From Pseudomonas marginalis (GTDB lineage: Bacteria; Pseudomonadota; Gammaproteobacteria; Pseudomonadales; Pseudomonadaceae), in NCBI RefSeq assembly GCF_008692035.1, contig NZ_VTFG01000001.1, positions 3,597,501-3,661,500 on the forward strand: DNA of 64,000 bases, given 5' to 3'. Within the stretch, counting starts at the first letter, position 1. Each line of letters starts with the position of its first letter. The notes under the pieces are model-generated. The model made no database searches. It had not been told where the DNA came from and saw nothing but the letters and a program-made list of their open reading frames with translations. A program made the translations under genes and the position numbers. Of this stretch, positions 1 through 8,118 are shown piece after piece.

Positions 1-120
1 GAGCTGTTCAGCAAGGTCTTCGAGCCCTTGTTGATGCTGGTGGTGGGCGGGCTGATCGGCCTGATCGTGTTCATGCTGTACATGCCGATTTTCGAACTGG
101 CGGGCTCCATCCAGGGGTAG
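1..120 (+). CDS. C-terminal end of type II secretion/type IV pilus platform protein (GspF-like), partial
   Basis: An open frame enters from the left edge and stops at a TAG at 118-120. The 39 visible residues form one hydrophobic segment (LLMLVVGGLIGLIVFMLYMPIF) followed by ELAGSIQG. A final membrane helix of the form GxxIGxIVxxxYxPIF just before the C terminus is typical of GspF/PilC inner-membrane platform proteins. The next gene, an ATPase, starts 4 bases after the stop, which fits a GspF-GspE pair in one operon. Only the tail is seen, so the family call rests on this helix and the context. Confidence 0.75.
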   Translation, partial: ELFSKVFEPLLMLVVGGLIGLIVFMLYMPIFELAGSIQG

Positions 121-124
121 TGCG

Positions 125-1762
125 ATGAGCGAACAGACACGGCAATGGCAGGCCCTTGCAGAGCAACGCGGGCTGAGCTTGTCCAATTACCTGCTGGAGG
201 TGCTGGAGAAGGCGCCCGACCAATTAAGCACGATCGCCCAGCCCCTGGGCCTGCTTGCCATCCCCCCGGAAAACCTCAGTGAACACTGGCGCTTCGACCT
301 GCTGGCACTGCCCCAGGCGCTGATCCATAACGTGCTGCCGGTGGATAACCACGGCCAGCCGTGCCTGGTACTGGGAGACCCTTTCACCCTGGCCAGCCGG
401 CACTGGCTGCAATCCTCGAAAACCTTGCGTCAACTGCCCCTGGCCATGAGCCTGCCCGGCGCGGTCAAGGCCCAGTTGAGCCTGGCCGAAGCCAGCCAAC
501 GGGTGATGCAACCTTTCGGTGAGGACGACGAGCATGCCCGCGTCGGCCAGGCCGCCCAGGAAATTTCCCTGAGCAGCATCGCCCGCGACGACAACCCGGT
601 GGTGCGCCTGGTCAACTCCATGCTGTTCGATGCCCTGCAAAGCCGCGCCAGCGATGTCCATGTGGAAACCACCCCCCAGGGCCTGGTGATCAAGTACCGC
701 ATCGACGGCGTGTTGCAGCAGATGGGCCAGGCCAGCGGCATGGACATGGCCGAGCAGGCACTGTCGCGGATCAAGGTGTTGTCGGAGCTGGATATCGGCG
801 AGCGGCGGGTGCCCCAGGACGGGCGTTTCAAGATGAAAATCCAGGGTCGCGAAGTGGACTTTCGCGTGTCGATCATGCCCAGCATCCACGGTGAAGATGC
901 GGTGCTGCGGATTCTCGACAAGTCCCAGCGCGGCGAGTCCCTGAGCCTGGAAACCCTGGGGTTGAACGCCGAGACCATCGCGCGCATCCGTGTATTGGCC
1001 GGCGAACCCTATGGCATGTTGCTGGTGACCGGCCCCACCGGCAGCGGCAAATCCACCACGCTGTATGCCGCCCTGTCGGAGACCAATACCGGCGAGAAAA
1101 AGATCATCACCATCGAAGACCCGGTGGAATACGAACTGCCCGGGGTCCTGCAAATCCCGGTGAACGACAAGAAGGGCCTGACCTTTGCCCGTGGCCTGCG
1201 CTCGATCCTGCGCCACGACCCGGACACCATCCTGGTGGGGGAAATACGCGACGGTGAAACGGCCGGCATTGCGGTGCAGGCAGCGTTGACCGGGCACCTG
1301 GTGCTGTCGTCGGTGCACGCCAACAGCGCGTTCAGTGTGCTGGAGCGCTTTACCTACATGGACGTGGACCCGGCCAGCTTTGTCGAAGCCCTTAACGGCG
1401 TGGTCGCCCAGCGCCTGGTGCGGCGCATCTGCCCGGACTGCGGCACGGATGCCGCCCCCGACCCCGAGATCACCCACCTCGCCCAACTCGCCGAGGCTCA
1501 ACTCCAGCAGGGTCACTACCGCGTGGGCAAAGGCTGCGAGGCCTGCCGTCACACCGGCTATCGCGGCCGACTCGCCCTGGCCGAAGTGCTGACACTGACC
1601 GACAGCATCAAGGAGGGCCTGCTCAACCGCAGTTCGGCCTCCACCCTGCGCGAACTGGCCCGTGAAGCCGGCCACGTGTTTATCCGCGACATCGCCCTGG
1701 CCCACGCCGCCCAGGGCGACACCACGCTCAAGGAGATCCACCGTGTCATTTCCCTTTATTGA
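125..1762 (+). CDS. Type II secretion/type IV pilus-like assembly ATPase (GspE/PulE family)
   Basis: Cytoplasmic hexameric ATPase of 545 residues that would drive pseudopilus assembly. The N-terminal part resembles the GspE/PilB N domain. The Walker A motif GPTGSGKST is near residue 303, followed by the Asp box and Walker B region (DPDTILVGEIRD). A CPDC...CEAC four-cysteine element near the C terminus is the zinc-binding C-M domain seen in GspE and PilB. The next gene starts inside its 3' end. Length and motif order are normal for the family. Which substrate or pilin it serves cannot be told here because the pseudopilin genes lie outside the window. Confidence 0.93.
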   Translation: MSEQTRQWQALAEQRGLSLSNYLLEVLEKAPDQLSTIAQPLGLLAIPPENLSEHWRFDLLALPQALIHNVLPVDNHGQPCLVLGDPFTLASRHWLQSSKTLRQLPLAMSLPGAVKAQLSLAEASQRVMQPFGEDDEHARVGQAAQEISLSSIARDDNPVVRLVNSMLFDALQSRASDVHVETTPQGLVIKYRIDGVLQQMGQASGMDMAEQALSRIKVLSELDIGERRVPQDGRFKMKIQGREVDFRVSIMPSIHGEDAVLRILDKSQRGESLSLETLGLNAETIARIRVLAGEPYGMLLVTGPTGSGKSTTLYAALSETNTGEKKIITIEDPVEYELPGVLQIPVNDKKGLTFARGLRSILRHDPDTILVGEIRDGETAGIAVQAALTGHLVLSSVHANSAFSVLERFTYMDVDPASFVEALNGVVAQRLVRRICPDCGTDAAPDPEITHLAQLAEAQLQQGHYRVGKGCEACRHTGYRGRLALAEVLTLTDSIKEGLLNRSSASTLRELAREAGHVFIRDIALAHAAQGDTTLKEIHRVISLY

Positions 1763-2468
1763 GCATGTGGTGTGGCTGCACAGCGACGGCGCCGAATGGG
1801 CCGCACGACCGCGCTGGCGCGGTGCAGCAGTATGGCGTGCGCAACAGGCTGGCGAACCATTGGCCGCCTGTGCCGAACTGCTGGAACAGGCGCCGCGCGG
1901 CCGCGTCGGGTTTCTGGACCGGGCCACGGTGCTGCTGGGCTTCCCCCATGTGCACTACCTGATGCTGGCGTGGCAAACCGGTTTGTACAGCCAGGCCGAC
2001 TGGCAAGGCTTGGCCGAAGTGACCTTCAACCAACAGGCAGGCATCGACCCCGGACAGTGGCAAGTGCAAGTCGCCAACAGCACCTTTGGAGATGAACGCC
2101 TGGCGGTCGCGACGCCACGGAATTTGCTGCAAGACCTGCGGGAGTTGTTCAAGCAACAGCACCTGCCGCTGGTGACATGCACGCCATTGTTGACGGCCGT
2201 GGCCCAACGGTATTGGCAGCAATTGCCTGACGATTGCGTGCTGGCGGTACCTGAGGCGCGAGGTCTCAGTTGCCTTTACCGGCAACGGGGTGTGGCTCAA
2301 CAAGTCTGCGTGCTGCAAACCCCACCCGGCAGCCACTTGAGCGACAACCTGTTCACCGCCGACCTGCTGGCGCAACGGCACGCGGCGGCCACATGGGTCG
2401 TCGCCAATCACCCCACTGAACATTGGCTGGGGCCACTGCATCCCTGGCTGGGGGAGCCGTTGGCATGA
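1743..2468 (+). CDS. Putative secretion/pilus assembly protein, PilM/GspL-like position
   Basis: I place the start at GTG 1743, which follows AAGGAG by a normal spacing and overlaps the end of the ATPase gene by 20 bases; longer in-frame starts would run deep into that gene. The 241-residue product has no clear signal peptide or membrane helix. I recognise no motif strongly. Its position between the ATPase and three small membrane proteins matches that of actin-like PilM, GspL-cytoplasmic or MshI proteins. That role is inference from operon order. The stop overlaps the next start (ATGA), indicating translational coupling. Confidence 0.7.
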   Translation: MSFPFIEHVVWLHSDGAEWAARPRWRGAAVWRAQQAGEPLAACAELLEQAPRGRVGFLDRATVLLGFPHVHYLMLAWQTGLYSQADWQGLAEVTFNQQAGIDPGQWQVQVANSTFGDERLAVATPRNLLQDLRELFKQQHLPLVTCTPLLTAVAQRYWQQLPDDCVLAVPEARGLSCLYRQRGVAQQVCVLQTPPGSHLSDNLFTADLLAQRHAAATWVVANHPTEHWLGPLHPWLGEPLA

Positions 2469-3022
2469 TCGCTCAGCTGAAATCACAACTCGCCGGTGCC
2501 TGGCGACAGCGGCAGGCGCCGGGCGTCGACTTCCTGCACCCTAACGCCGTCTATCGGCCGCTGGTGAGTGGGTTGTGGCTGGTCGCCGCCGGGCTTGTCT
2601 TCGTCACCTGGCAACACTGGCAGCGCATGGAGCATCAGCAACAACAGACCGACGCCCTGGAGCAGCGCTTTATCGAATTGACACGCCGCCAGGAGCAACT
2701 GATCCAGGCCGCCATTCGCTTGTCACCCCAGCAGAAACAACAACTGGCCGCCTTTTCCCGACAGCAGGACACGCCCTTCGCGCTGATGGACGCCGTGGCC
2801 CGGGCCTGGTCCGCGGAAGTCGCGCTGACGCGCGTGGAGGTCGACACCCAGGCCCGGCTGATTCACTTGGAGTTGGAAGCCAAGGTGCTGGGCGATGCCT
2901 TTCGCTTTGTCGAACGGCTCAAGGCCCAGCCAGGGGTGCACGTGAACCTGCAACAAAGCGCACGCAAGGCCAATGACCCGCAACATCCGGTGCAGGTCAA
3001 ACTTGCGGTTGGTGCAGGGTAG
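2465..3022 (+). CDS. Inner-membrane assembly protein, PilN/GspL-C-terminal-like
   Basis: ATG 2465 overlaps the upstream stop (ATGA). The 185-residue product has a short cytoplasmic N terminus, one membrane helix at about residues 33-50 (LVSGLWLVAAGLVFVTW), a Gln/Glu-rich coiled-coil stretch, and a C-terminal alpha/beta domain. This is the architecture of PilN, MshJ or the periplasmic part of GspL. The longer frame opening at 2423 would overlap the previous gene more and lacks a ribosome binding site. Family assignment rests on topology and context, not on a diagnostic motif. Confidence 0.7.
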   Translation: MIAQLKSQLAGAWRQRQAPGVDFLHPNAVYRPLVSGLWLVAAGLVFVTWQHWQRMEHQQQQTDALEQRFIELTRRQEQLIQAAIRLSPQQKQQLAAFSRQQDTPFALMDAVARAWSAEVALTRVEVDTQARLIHLELEAKVLGDAFRFVERLKAQPGVHVNLQQSARKANDPQHPVQVKLAVGAG

Positions 3023-3028
3023 TCGCCC

Positions 3029-3565
3029 ATGGACGCCCTGACCCGCCACCTCCCGCGCGTGCGCTGGCACCTGATGCAATGGCAGCAGCGCCTGGGCTTT
3101 TGGGGGCTGCTGGCGCTGGGGCTGATGGCGGCAACGTTGCTGATCGAAGTCACAGTGATACATCCGGTAGGCATTGCCGACCGCCTGCGGCGCCAGGAAC
3201 TGGAGGCCGGTATCGCCGAGCAGCCCCAGGATGTGCAGGTGACCGAACCGGCCGTGGTCGAACGCCTGCCCAGTGCACAGGACTTCGCCCCACGCCTGGA
3301 AAAGCTGCTGGACGTCCTCACCCGGCGCGGTTTTCTCATCGAACAAACCACCCTGGCCTACTCCGCGCCCGGCAACACCGGGCTGCAACGGCTGGACGTG
3401 GACATTCCCCTCGTCGGCCCCTACGCCTTGCTGCGCGATGCCCTGGACGACGTCGCCAACGAGCCGGCCGTACGCATCGAACGCCTGGCCCTGGAGCGCA
3501 AGGAAATCACCAGCGGCATGTTGAACATCAGCCTCAAGGTGAGTGTGCTGGGGGTGGTGGAATGA
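3029..3565 (+). CDS. Inner-membrane assembly protein, PilO/GspM-like
   Basis: Product of 178 residues with a membrane helix near residues 26-46 (LGLMAATLLIEVTVI and flanks), then a coiled-coil linker and a ferredoxin-like C-terminal region (SAQDFAPRLEKLLDVLTRRGFLIEQ...). Bitopic proteins of this size and layout in this operon position are PilO, GspM or MshJ/K-like. PilO/GspM pair with the preceding PilN-like protein in the inner-membrane platform. The gene starts 6 bases after the previous stop and its own stop overlaps the next start. Confidence 0.7.
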   Translation: MDALTRHLPRVRWHLMQWQQRLGFWGLLALGLMAATLLIEVTVIHPVGIADRLRRQELEAGIAEQPQDVQVTEPAVVERLPSAQDFAPRLEKLLDVLTRRGFLIEQTTLAYSAPGNTGLQRLDVDIPLVGPYALLRDALDDVANEPAVRIERLALERKEITSGMLNISLKVSVLGVVE

Positions 3566-4053
3566 CGCTGCCGCTGTATCTGCGCGTGCTGTTGTTGCTG
3601 ACCTTGATCGGCTGCGGCTGGCTGTTCTGGCAGGACACTGCGGACACTCCCACGCCCTCGCCGGTGCCAGTGATCGCCCGCCCTGTACAGGTGCCCTCGG
3701 CACCGGTCGCAGCACCTGCGCCGGCGGTGGCCGAAGCCATCGACCTGTTCCCCGCCCAGACCTGGACACCTGCACCGCCGCCCATACCGGTCGACACCTC
3801 AGCGCCCAAGCCACCGCCCCTGCCCTTCACCGTGAGCGCGCAATGGCGCTACGAGAACCAGGCGAAAATCGTCGTGCTCAGCGGCAATGGCAGCCAGTAC
3901 ACCCTGTGCAACCGTTGCTCGGTACCCGGGCGCATCGTGCCCGGCAAGATGCTCGACGCGCACTACCGGCTGGACAAACTCACCGACACCGCCGTGGTGC
4001 TGACCTACATGCCCCTCAAGCATGTCAGCACCTTGCGGCTGGACACTCACTGA
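3562..4053 (+). CDS. Periplasmic assembly protein, PilP/GspC/MshK-like
   Basis: ATG 3562 overlaps the preceding TGA (ATGA). The 163-residue product has an N-terminal membrane anchor (LRVLLLLTLIGCGWLFW), a long Pro/Ala linker at about 25-80, and a small C-terminal domain with the pattern GNGSQYTLCNRCSVPGRI...DKLTDTAVVLTYMPL. An anchor, Pro-rich linker and small HR-like domain before the secretin gene is the layout of GspC, PilP and MshK, which bind the secretin. Two cysteines (CNRC) could form a periplasmic disulfide. The much longer frame that includes this gene starts inside the previous gene and is not used. Confidence 0.7.
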   Translation: MTLPLYLRVLLLLTLIGCGWLFWQDTADTPTPSPVPVIARPVQVPSAPVAAPAPAVAEAIDLFPAQTWTPAPPPIPVDTSAPKPPPLPFTVSAQWRYENQAKIVVLSGNGSQYTLCNRCSVPGRIVPGKMLDAHYRLDKLTDTAVVLTYMPLKHVSTLRLDTH

Positions 4054-4071
4054 CCGGCGCAGGACACGATC

Positions 4072-5997
4072 ATGGCCATACGCACGTGGATACCCTTGAG
4101 CCTGGCCGTGGCCCTGCTCAGCGCCTGCCAGACCCAACGGGCGATCAAGGAGAGCGACGAGTTGCGCCAGAAGGGCGACATCATCCGTTCGGTCGAAGTG
4201 CTGCAAGCCGAAGCCAGACAGGCCCCCGACGATGTGCAACTGCGCACCGCCAACTTCAGCAAGCTGGAATTGCTGGTGGCCCAATACAGCCGCGAAGCCA
4301 GCACCGCGCTGATGCGTGGCGACGATGCCGCTGCCATCCGCGCCCTGGAAACCATCCTCAAATACGACCCCAGCAACCTCGGCGCGCGCCAGGAAATCCA
4401 GAGCATCCAGGCGATGAAACAACTGCGCCCGCAACTGGCCCAGGCCTACGAAATGAAGCGTTCCAACCCGGTGGAAGCCCTCAACCTGGTGCGCCGGATC
4501 ATCGCGCAAAAGCCCAACTACCGAGAGGCCCTGGACTTTCGCAATGCCCTGACCCGTGAACTGGTGAGCGCCGATTACCTCAGCGCCGACCTCTCCGAGG
4601 CCATGCGCAAACCCCTGAGCCTGGAGTTCAGCGCCCAAAGCCTGACCACGATTTTCGAGACCATTGCGCGCCTGTCGGGGGTCAACTTCGTCATCGACAA
4701 GGACGTCAATCCCAGTGCCTCGGCGAGCATGACCGCGAGCCGAACCACCGCCGAAGACGCGCTGAACCTGCTGCTGACCACCCAGGGGCTGGACAAGAAG
4801 GTCCTCAACGCCAACACCATCCTGGTTTACCCCCGCCGCCCGGACAAGGAACGGGAATACCGCGAGTTGGCCGTGCGCACCTTCTACCTCAGCCATGGCG
4901 ACCCCAAGGTCATCGCCGCCGAGATCAAACAGGTGCTCAAGCCCAAGGAGGTGCTGGTGGACGAACGCCTGAACGCGGTGATCGTGCGCGATGGACTGGA
5001 CACCCTGAGCGCGGTGGAAAAACTGGTGGAAGCCATTGATATCGCACAATCGGAAGTGACCATCGACATCCAGGTGCTGGAGGTCAGCCTGACCGACGAG
5101 TTGAACCTGGGCATCCAGTACCCGGAGAGCATCGGCCTGTCCGTGGGCAACCTGGCCAACGTGCCTGCCGGGCTGGCAGGCATCCCGCTCAGCGCATTGC
5201 GCGGGATCAATGGCGACAACATCCTGCTCGACGCGGGCAGTACCTCGGCGCGCATCAATATGCTGCAACGCAGCGGCAACACCGTGACCCTGGCCAACCC
5301 CAGGGTGCGGGTGCGCAACCGCGAAGAAGCCCAGGTAAACATCGGCGACAAGATCCCCGTGGTGACCACCACCACCGCCAACCAGATCACCACCTCGTCG
5401 GTGTCCTACCAGGACGTCGGGCTGCAGATCACGGTCAAGCCGAATATCAGCCTGAGCGATGAGGTGAACCTGGAGCTGAACGTGGAAATGAGCCATATCA
5501 CCAAGCGTATTCCCGGCTCGGAAAACGTACCGGCCACCTTCGAACTCGGCTCACGGGCCACCAAGACCCTGCTGACCGCGCGCAACAATGAAACCCAGAT
5601 CGTCTCGGGGCTGATCCGCACGGCGGACGTCGACGAGGGCTCGGGTTTGCCGTGGTTGAGCCAGATCCCGTGGATCGGCAAAAAGCTGTTCGGCGCCAAC
5701 CAGAATACCCAGCAGAAGACTGAGATCATTCTGCTGCTGACCCCGAGGATCGAACGCAACCTGGACCTGCCGATTGCCCAGATCAGTACCTTCCACAGCG
5801 GCACCGAGGCGCGCAGTTCGACCCAGGGCATGATCCTGCGCGACACCACCGACAAAATGATCCTCAAGCCGATTGGCGGCGGCCCCACGCCGGCGCTGCC
5901 ACCGCCGATGCAACAGCCGGATGCCACCTGGCAACCCCTGCCGCCACCGCTGCCGGATCTGGTGCCCAAGCCTGCGCCCGAACCTGCGCCCCAATGA
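4072..5997 (+). CDS. Outer-membrane secretin (GspD/MshL/PilQ family) with N-terminal TPR-like region
   Basis: Secretin of 641 residues forming the outer-membrane channel. The N terminus carries a lipobox-like LLSAC, suggesting a lipoprotein pilotin-independent secretin. About residues 20-165 are helical TPR-like repeats, then an STN/N0 domain (LEFSAQSLTTIFETIARLSG), an N1-type domain, and the conserved secretin core ending at VxGL...IPWIGKKLFG and TEIILLLTPRI. A Pro-rich tail follows (PPPLPDLVPKPAP). TPR plus secretin is closer to MshL-type or non-canonical type II secretins than to XcpQ. It is the last gene of the operon; a REPIN follows. Confidence 0.9.
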   Translation: MAIRTWIPLSLAVALLSACQTQRAIKESDELRQKGDIIRSVEVLQAEARQAPDDVQLRTANFSKLELLVAQYSREASTALMRGDDAAAIRALETILKYDPSNLGARQEIQSIQAMKQLRPQLAQAYEMKRSNPVEALNLVRRIIAQKPNYREALDFRNALTRELVSADYLSADLSEAMRKPLSLEFSAQSLTTIFETIARLSGVNFVIDKDVNPSASASMTASRTTAEDALNLLLTTQGLDKKVLNANTILVYPRRPDKEREYRELAVRTFYLSHGDPKVIAAEIKQVLKPKEVLVDERLNAVIVRDGLDTLSAVEKLVEAIDIAQSEVTIDIQVLEVSLTDELNLGIQYPESIGLSVGNLANVPAGLAGIPLSALRGINGDNILLDAGSTSARINMLQRSGNTVTLANPRVRVRNREEAQVNIGDKIPVVTTTTANQITTSSVSYQDVGLQITVKPNISLSDEVNLELNVEMSHITKRIPGSENVPATFELGSRATKTLLTARNNETQIVSGLIRTADVDEGSGLPWLSQIPWIGKKLFGANQNTQQKTEIILLLTPRIERNLDLPIAQISTFHSGTEARSSTQGMILRDTTDKMILKPIGGGPTPALPPPMQQPDATWQPLPPPLPDLVPKPAPEPAPQ

Positions 5998-6004
5998 AGA
6001 TCCA

Positions 6005-6095
6005 ATGTGGGAGGGGGCTTGCCCCCGATAGCGGTGCTTCAGTTAAAGATACTGAGACTGACACACTGCAATCGGGGGCAAGCCCCCTCCCACAT
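6005..6095. repeat. REPIN: two inverted REP hairpins, family A
   Basis: Two copies of the core GTGGGAGGGGGCTTGCCCCC face each other across a short spacer, so the whole unit folds into one large hairpin. It lies between the convergent secretin and etfB genes, where it may also act as a terminator. Confidence 0.92.
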
Positions 6096-6116
6096 TTGTT
6101 TTGCAGTGTTGGTGGG

Positions 6117-6887
6117 TTAGCGCACGACGCCTTCTTCTATGAGCAACTTGAGGATTGCCTGGGCACCTTCCTCGGCGCTCACACCCTTGAGCACCTGCCC
6201 ACCGCCGCCACTGGCCTTGGCGGTGGCGGCTTTCATGCGGTCGGCGCCGCTCTTGGCCTTGATCACCTTGAGGCGCTTGGGCCGGGGCTTGGCCGGTTGC
6301 AACAGCGCGCTGGCGAATAACTCATCGTCTTCAACCTCGACCTCATGGGCCGCCAGCTCACCGCGCTGTGCCGGGCCGTAGGCACTCTGCCGAGGCTTGG
6401 GCGCGGCGTTGTCCACCGTCGCCAGGAATGGCAGGCGCACCTTCAAGCGCCTGCGCTGCCCACGGGGCAAGGCTTGCAGCACATGGGCTACGCCGCCGTC
6501 GATGGACTCCACCTCGGCCAGCCCGACAATCAGCGGCCAGCCCAATTGCTCCGCCAACAGGAACGGCAACATGCCCGAGCCTTCACCGGTTTCGGCCTGG
6601 CTGCCGGCAAGCACCACCTGGGCACCGGCGTGGCGCAGGTACTCGCCGAGCACCGGCAACGCATCGCTGCCCTCCGGTTGTTCCAGCACGTGCAACTGTG
6701 GCAGGCCCATGCCCAGGTAGCTGCGCAAGGTCGGTTCGGCGATATTGCCGGCGTGCAGCACCTGCAACTTATCCCCAGCCATCTGCAGACCCAGTTCGAC
6801 GGCGCGCGCATCCTGTTCGGCGCGGCGTGGCCGGCCGGAGGTGGGGTGGGCGCCGATGGACACCAGGCTGATTACATTCGTGGTCAT
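6117..6887 (-). CDS. Electron transfer flavoprotein beta-like subunit of dimethylglycine catabolism
   Basis: Product of 256 residues from ATG 6887, chosen because GAGG lies 8 bases upstream; ATG 6893 and a longer start at 6908 are in frame. The ETF nucleotide-binding fold is seen in VISLVSIGAHPTSGRPRRAEQDARAVELGL and the AGSQAETGEGSGMLPFLLAEQL segment. ETF takes electrons from flavin dehydrogenases to the quinone pool; here the likely donors are DgcA/DgcB. The start overlaps the end of the alpha-subunit gene. The AMP-binding signature is diverged, as usual for these catabolic ETF paralogues. It ends the operon. Confidence 0.85.
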   Translation of the reverse strand: MTTNVISLVSIGAHPTSGRPRRAEQDARAVELGLQMAGDKLQVLHAGNIAEPTLRSYLGMGLPQLHVLEQPEGSDALPVLGEYLRHAGAQVVLAGSQAETGEGSGMLPFLLAEQLGWPLIVGLAEVESIDGGVAHVLQALPRGQRRRLKVRLPFLATVDNAAPKPRQSAYGPAQRGELAAHEVEVEDDELFASALLQPAKPRPKRLKVIKAKSGADRMKAATAKASGGGGQVLKGVSAEEGAQAILKLLIEEGVVR

Positions 6888-6897
6888 GGTCATGTCC

Positions 6898-8118
6898 TCA
6901 AGCCGCATCGCGCTTGGCGCCGTTGCGGTAGGCCTCGACCGCAGCGATCAAGGCTTGCAGAATCGCGGCGCTTTCGCCGATCACCGACAGGTCGGCACGC
7001 TTGATCATGTCGCAGCCCGGGTCGAGGTTGATCGCCACCACCTTGTCGCAGGCGCCAATGCCTTGCAGGTGCTGGATCGCCCCGGAAATCCCCACGGCCA
7101 CATACACCCGCGCCGTCACCCAGGTACCGCTGGCGCCGACCTGGCGATCACGGGCCATGAATCCATCGTCCACCGCCACCCGCGAGGCGCCTTCGGTGGC
7201 CCCCAATGCCGCAGCGGTCTGGTGGAACAGCGCCCAGTCCTTCACGCCGTTGCCGCCGGAGAAAATAAACTCGGCCTCGGCCATGGGAATCGCCGCCGGG
7301 TCCACCGCCACCGCACCGAGATCCTCGATACGCGGCAGGCTGCGCGCCAGGCTTGTGGATAACTCCACGGGCAGCACCTCATGGCGTGTGTCGCTGACCG
7401 GATCGGCGCATTCGGCGGCGGCCAGAATCAGGCGTGGCAGCGGCCGCGCCAAGTCTTCCCGGCCCGCACCGGCGCGGCCGATACACTCATCGCCCTTGAT
7501 CTGCCAGACGCGAGTGGCCGGGCGTTCCTTGAGGCTGGCGGCAAAGCGCCGACCCAACTCGCCGCCACCACTGCGGCTGTCGGGCAGCAACCAGTGGCGC
7601 GGGTTGAACTGGTTATCCACAGCCCGCAAACCCTGCACGCGTTGCTCCGGTGAATAACCGTCGAATTCGTGGCCGTCGAGCACCAGCAGGCGATCGACAC
7701 CGGCCGTGGCAAACGCGCTTTCCTTGTGTTCGCCAAACACCACCACCAGCACCGCGCCGTCGTTGCCGGCGAGTTGCCGCGCCAGGCCGACCAGGTCGCG
7801 GTCGTGGCTGCTCAAGCGGCCACCGACCATGTCCGGCACTACGTTGATGTAGAACGCAGGCGCAGGCACCTGATGCAGCGGCAACTGCACTTCAATCGCC
7901 GCCGTACGCTTGGCCGCACCGCCCTGCTGGGCACCGCTGCGGTCGATGCGCTTGATGCCGTTGGGGCCGATAAAACCGACACCATGCACGTTCTTGCGGA
8001 TGACGCCGTTAGGCCCCATCCAACTGTGTTGCAGCGGCTGCATCGCCGCATGCAGCGGGTGCAGGCGGTTGCGGGCGATCCATTCGGCCCGTGGGTCGCG
8101 GCGGATAATGTCGCTCAT
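6898..8118 (-). CDS. Electron transfer flavoprotein alpha-like subunit of dimethylglycine catabolism
   Basis: Product of 406 residues, about 90 longer than housekeeping EtfA because of an N-terminal extension (residues 1-90, including WMGPNGVIRKNVHGVGFIGPNG). The C-terminal FAD-binding half has SASGTWVTARVYVAVGISGAIQHLQG and KVVAINLDPGCDMIKRADL, close to the EtfA signature. It should bind FAD and pair with the next gene product. Start and upstream stop overlap (TGATG), so it is coupled to dgcB. I recall the same arrangement in P. aeruginosa beside dgcAB. Confidence 0.88.
   Translation of the reverse strand: MSDIIRRDPRAEWIARNRLHPLHAAMQPLQHSWMGPNGVIRKNVHGVGFIGPNGIKRIDRSGAQQGGAAKRTAAIEVQLPLHQVPAPAFYINVVPDMVGGRLSSHDRDLVGLARQLAGNDGAVLVVVFGEHKESAFATAGVDRLLVLDGHEFDGYSPEQRVQGLRAVDNQFNPRHWLLPDSRSGGGELGRRFAASLKERPATRVWQIKGDECIGRAGAGREDLARPLPRLILAAAECADPVSDTRHEVLPVELSTSLARSLPRIEDLGAVAVDPAAIPMAEAEFIFSGGNGVKDWALFHQTAAALGATEGASRVAVDDGFMARDRQVGASGTWVTARVYVAVGISGAIQHLQGIGACDKVVAINLDPGCDMIKRADLSVIGESAAILQALIAAVEAYRNGAKRDAA

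Noticed and set aside
224..1927. 567-codon minus-strand frame opposite the GspE-like gene
   Set aside because: It is the antisense shadow of a strongly conserved ATPase gene in GC-rich DNA; low-complexity Gly/His/Gln composition and no motif.
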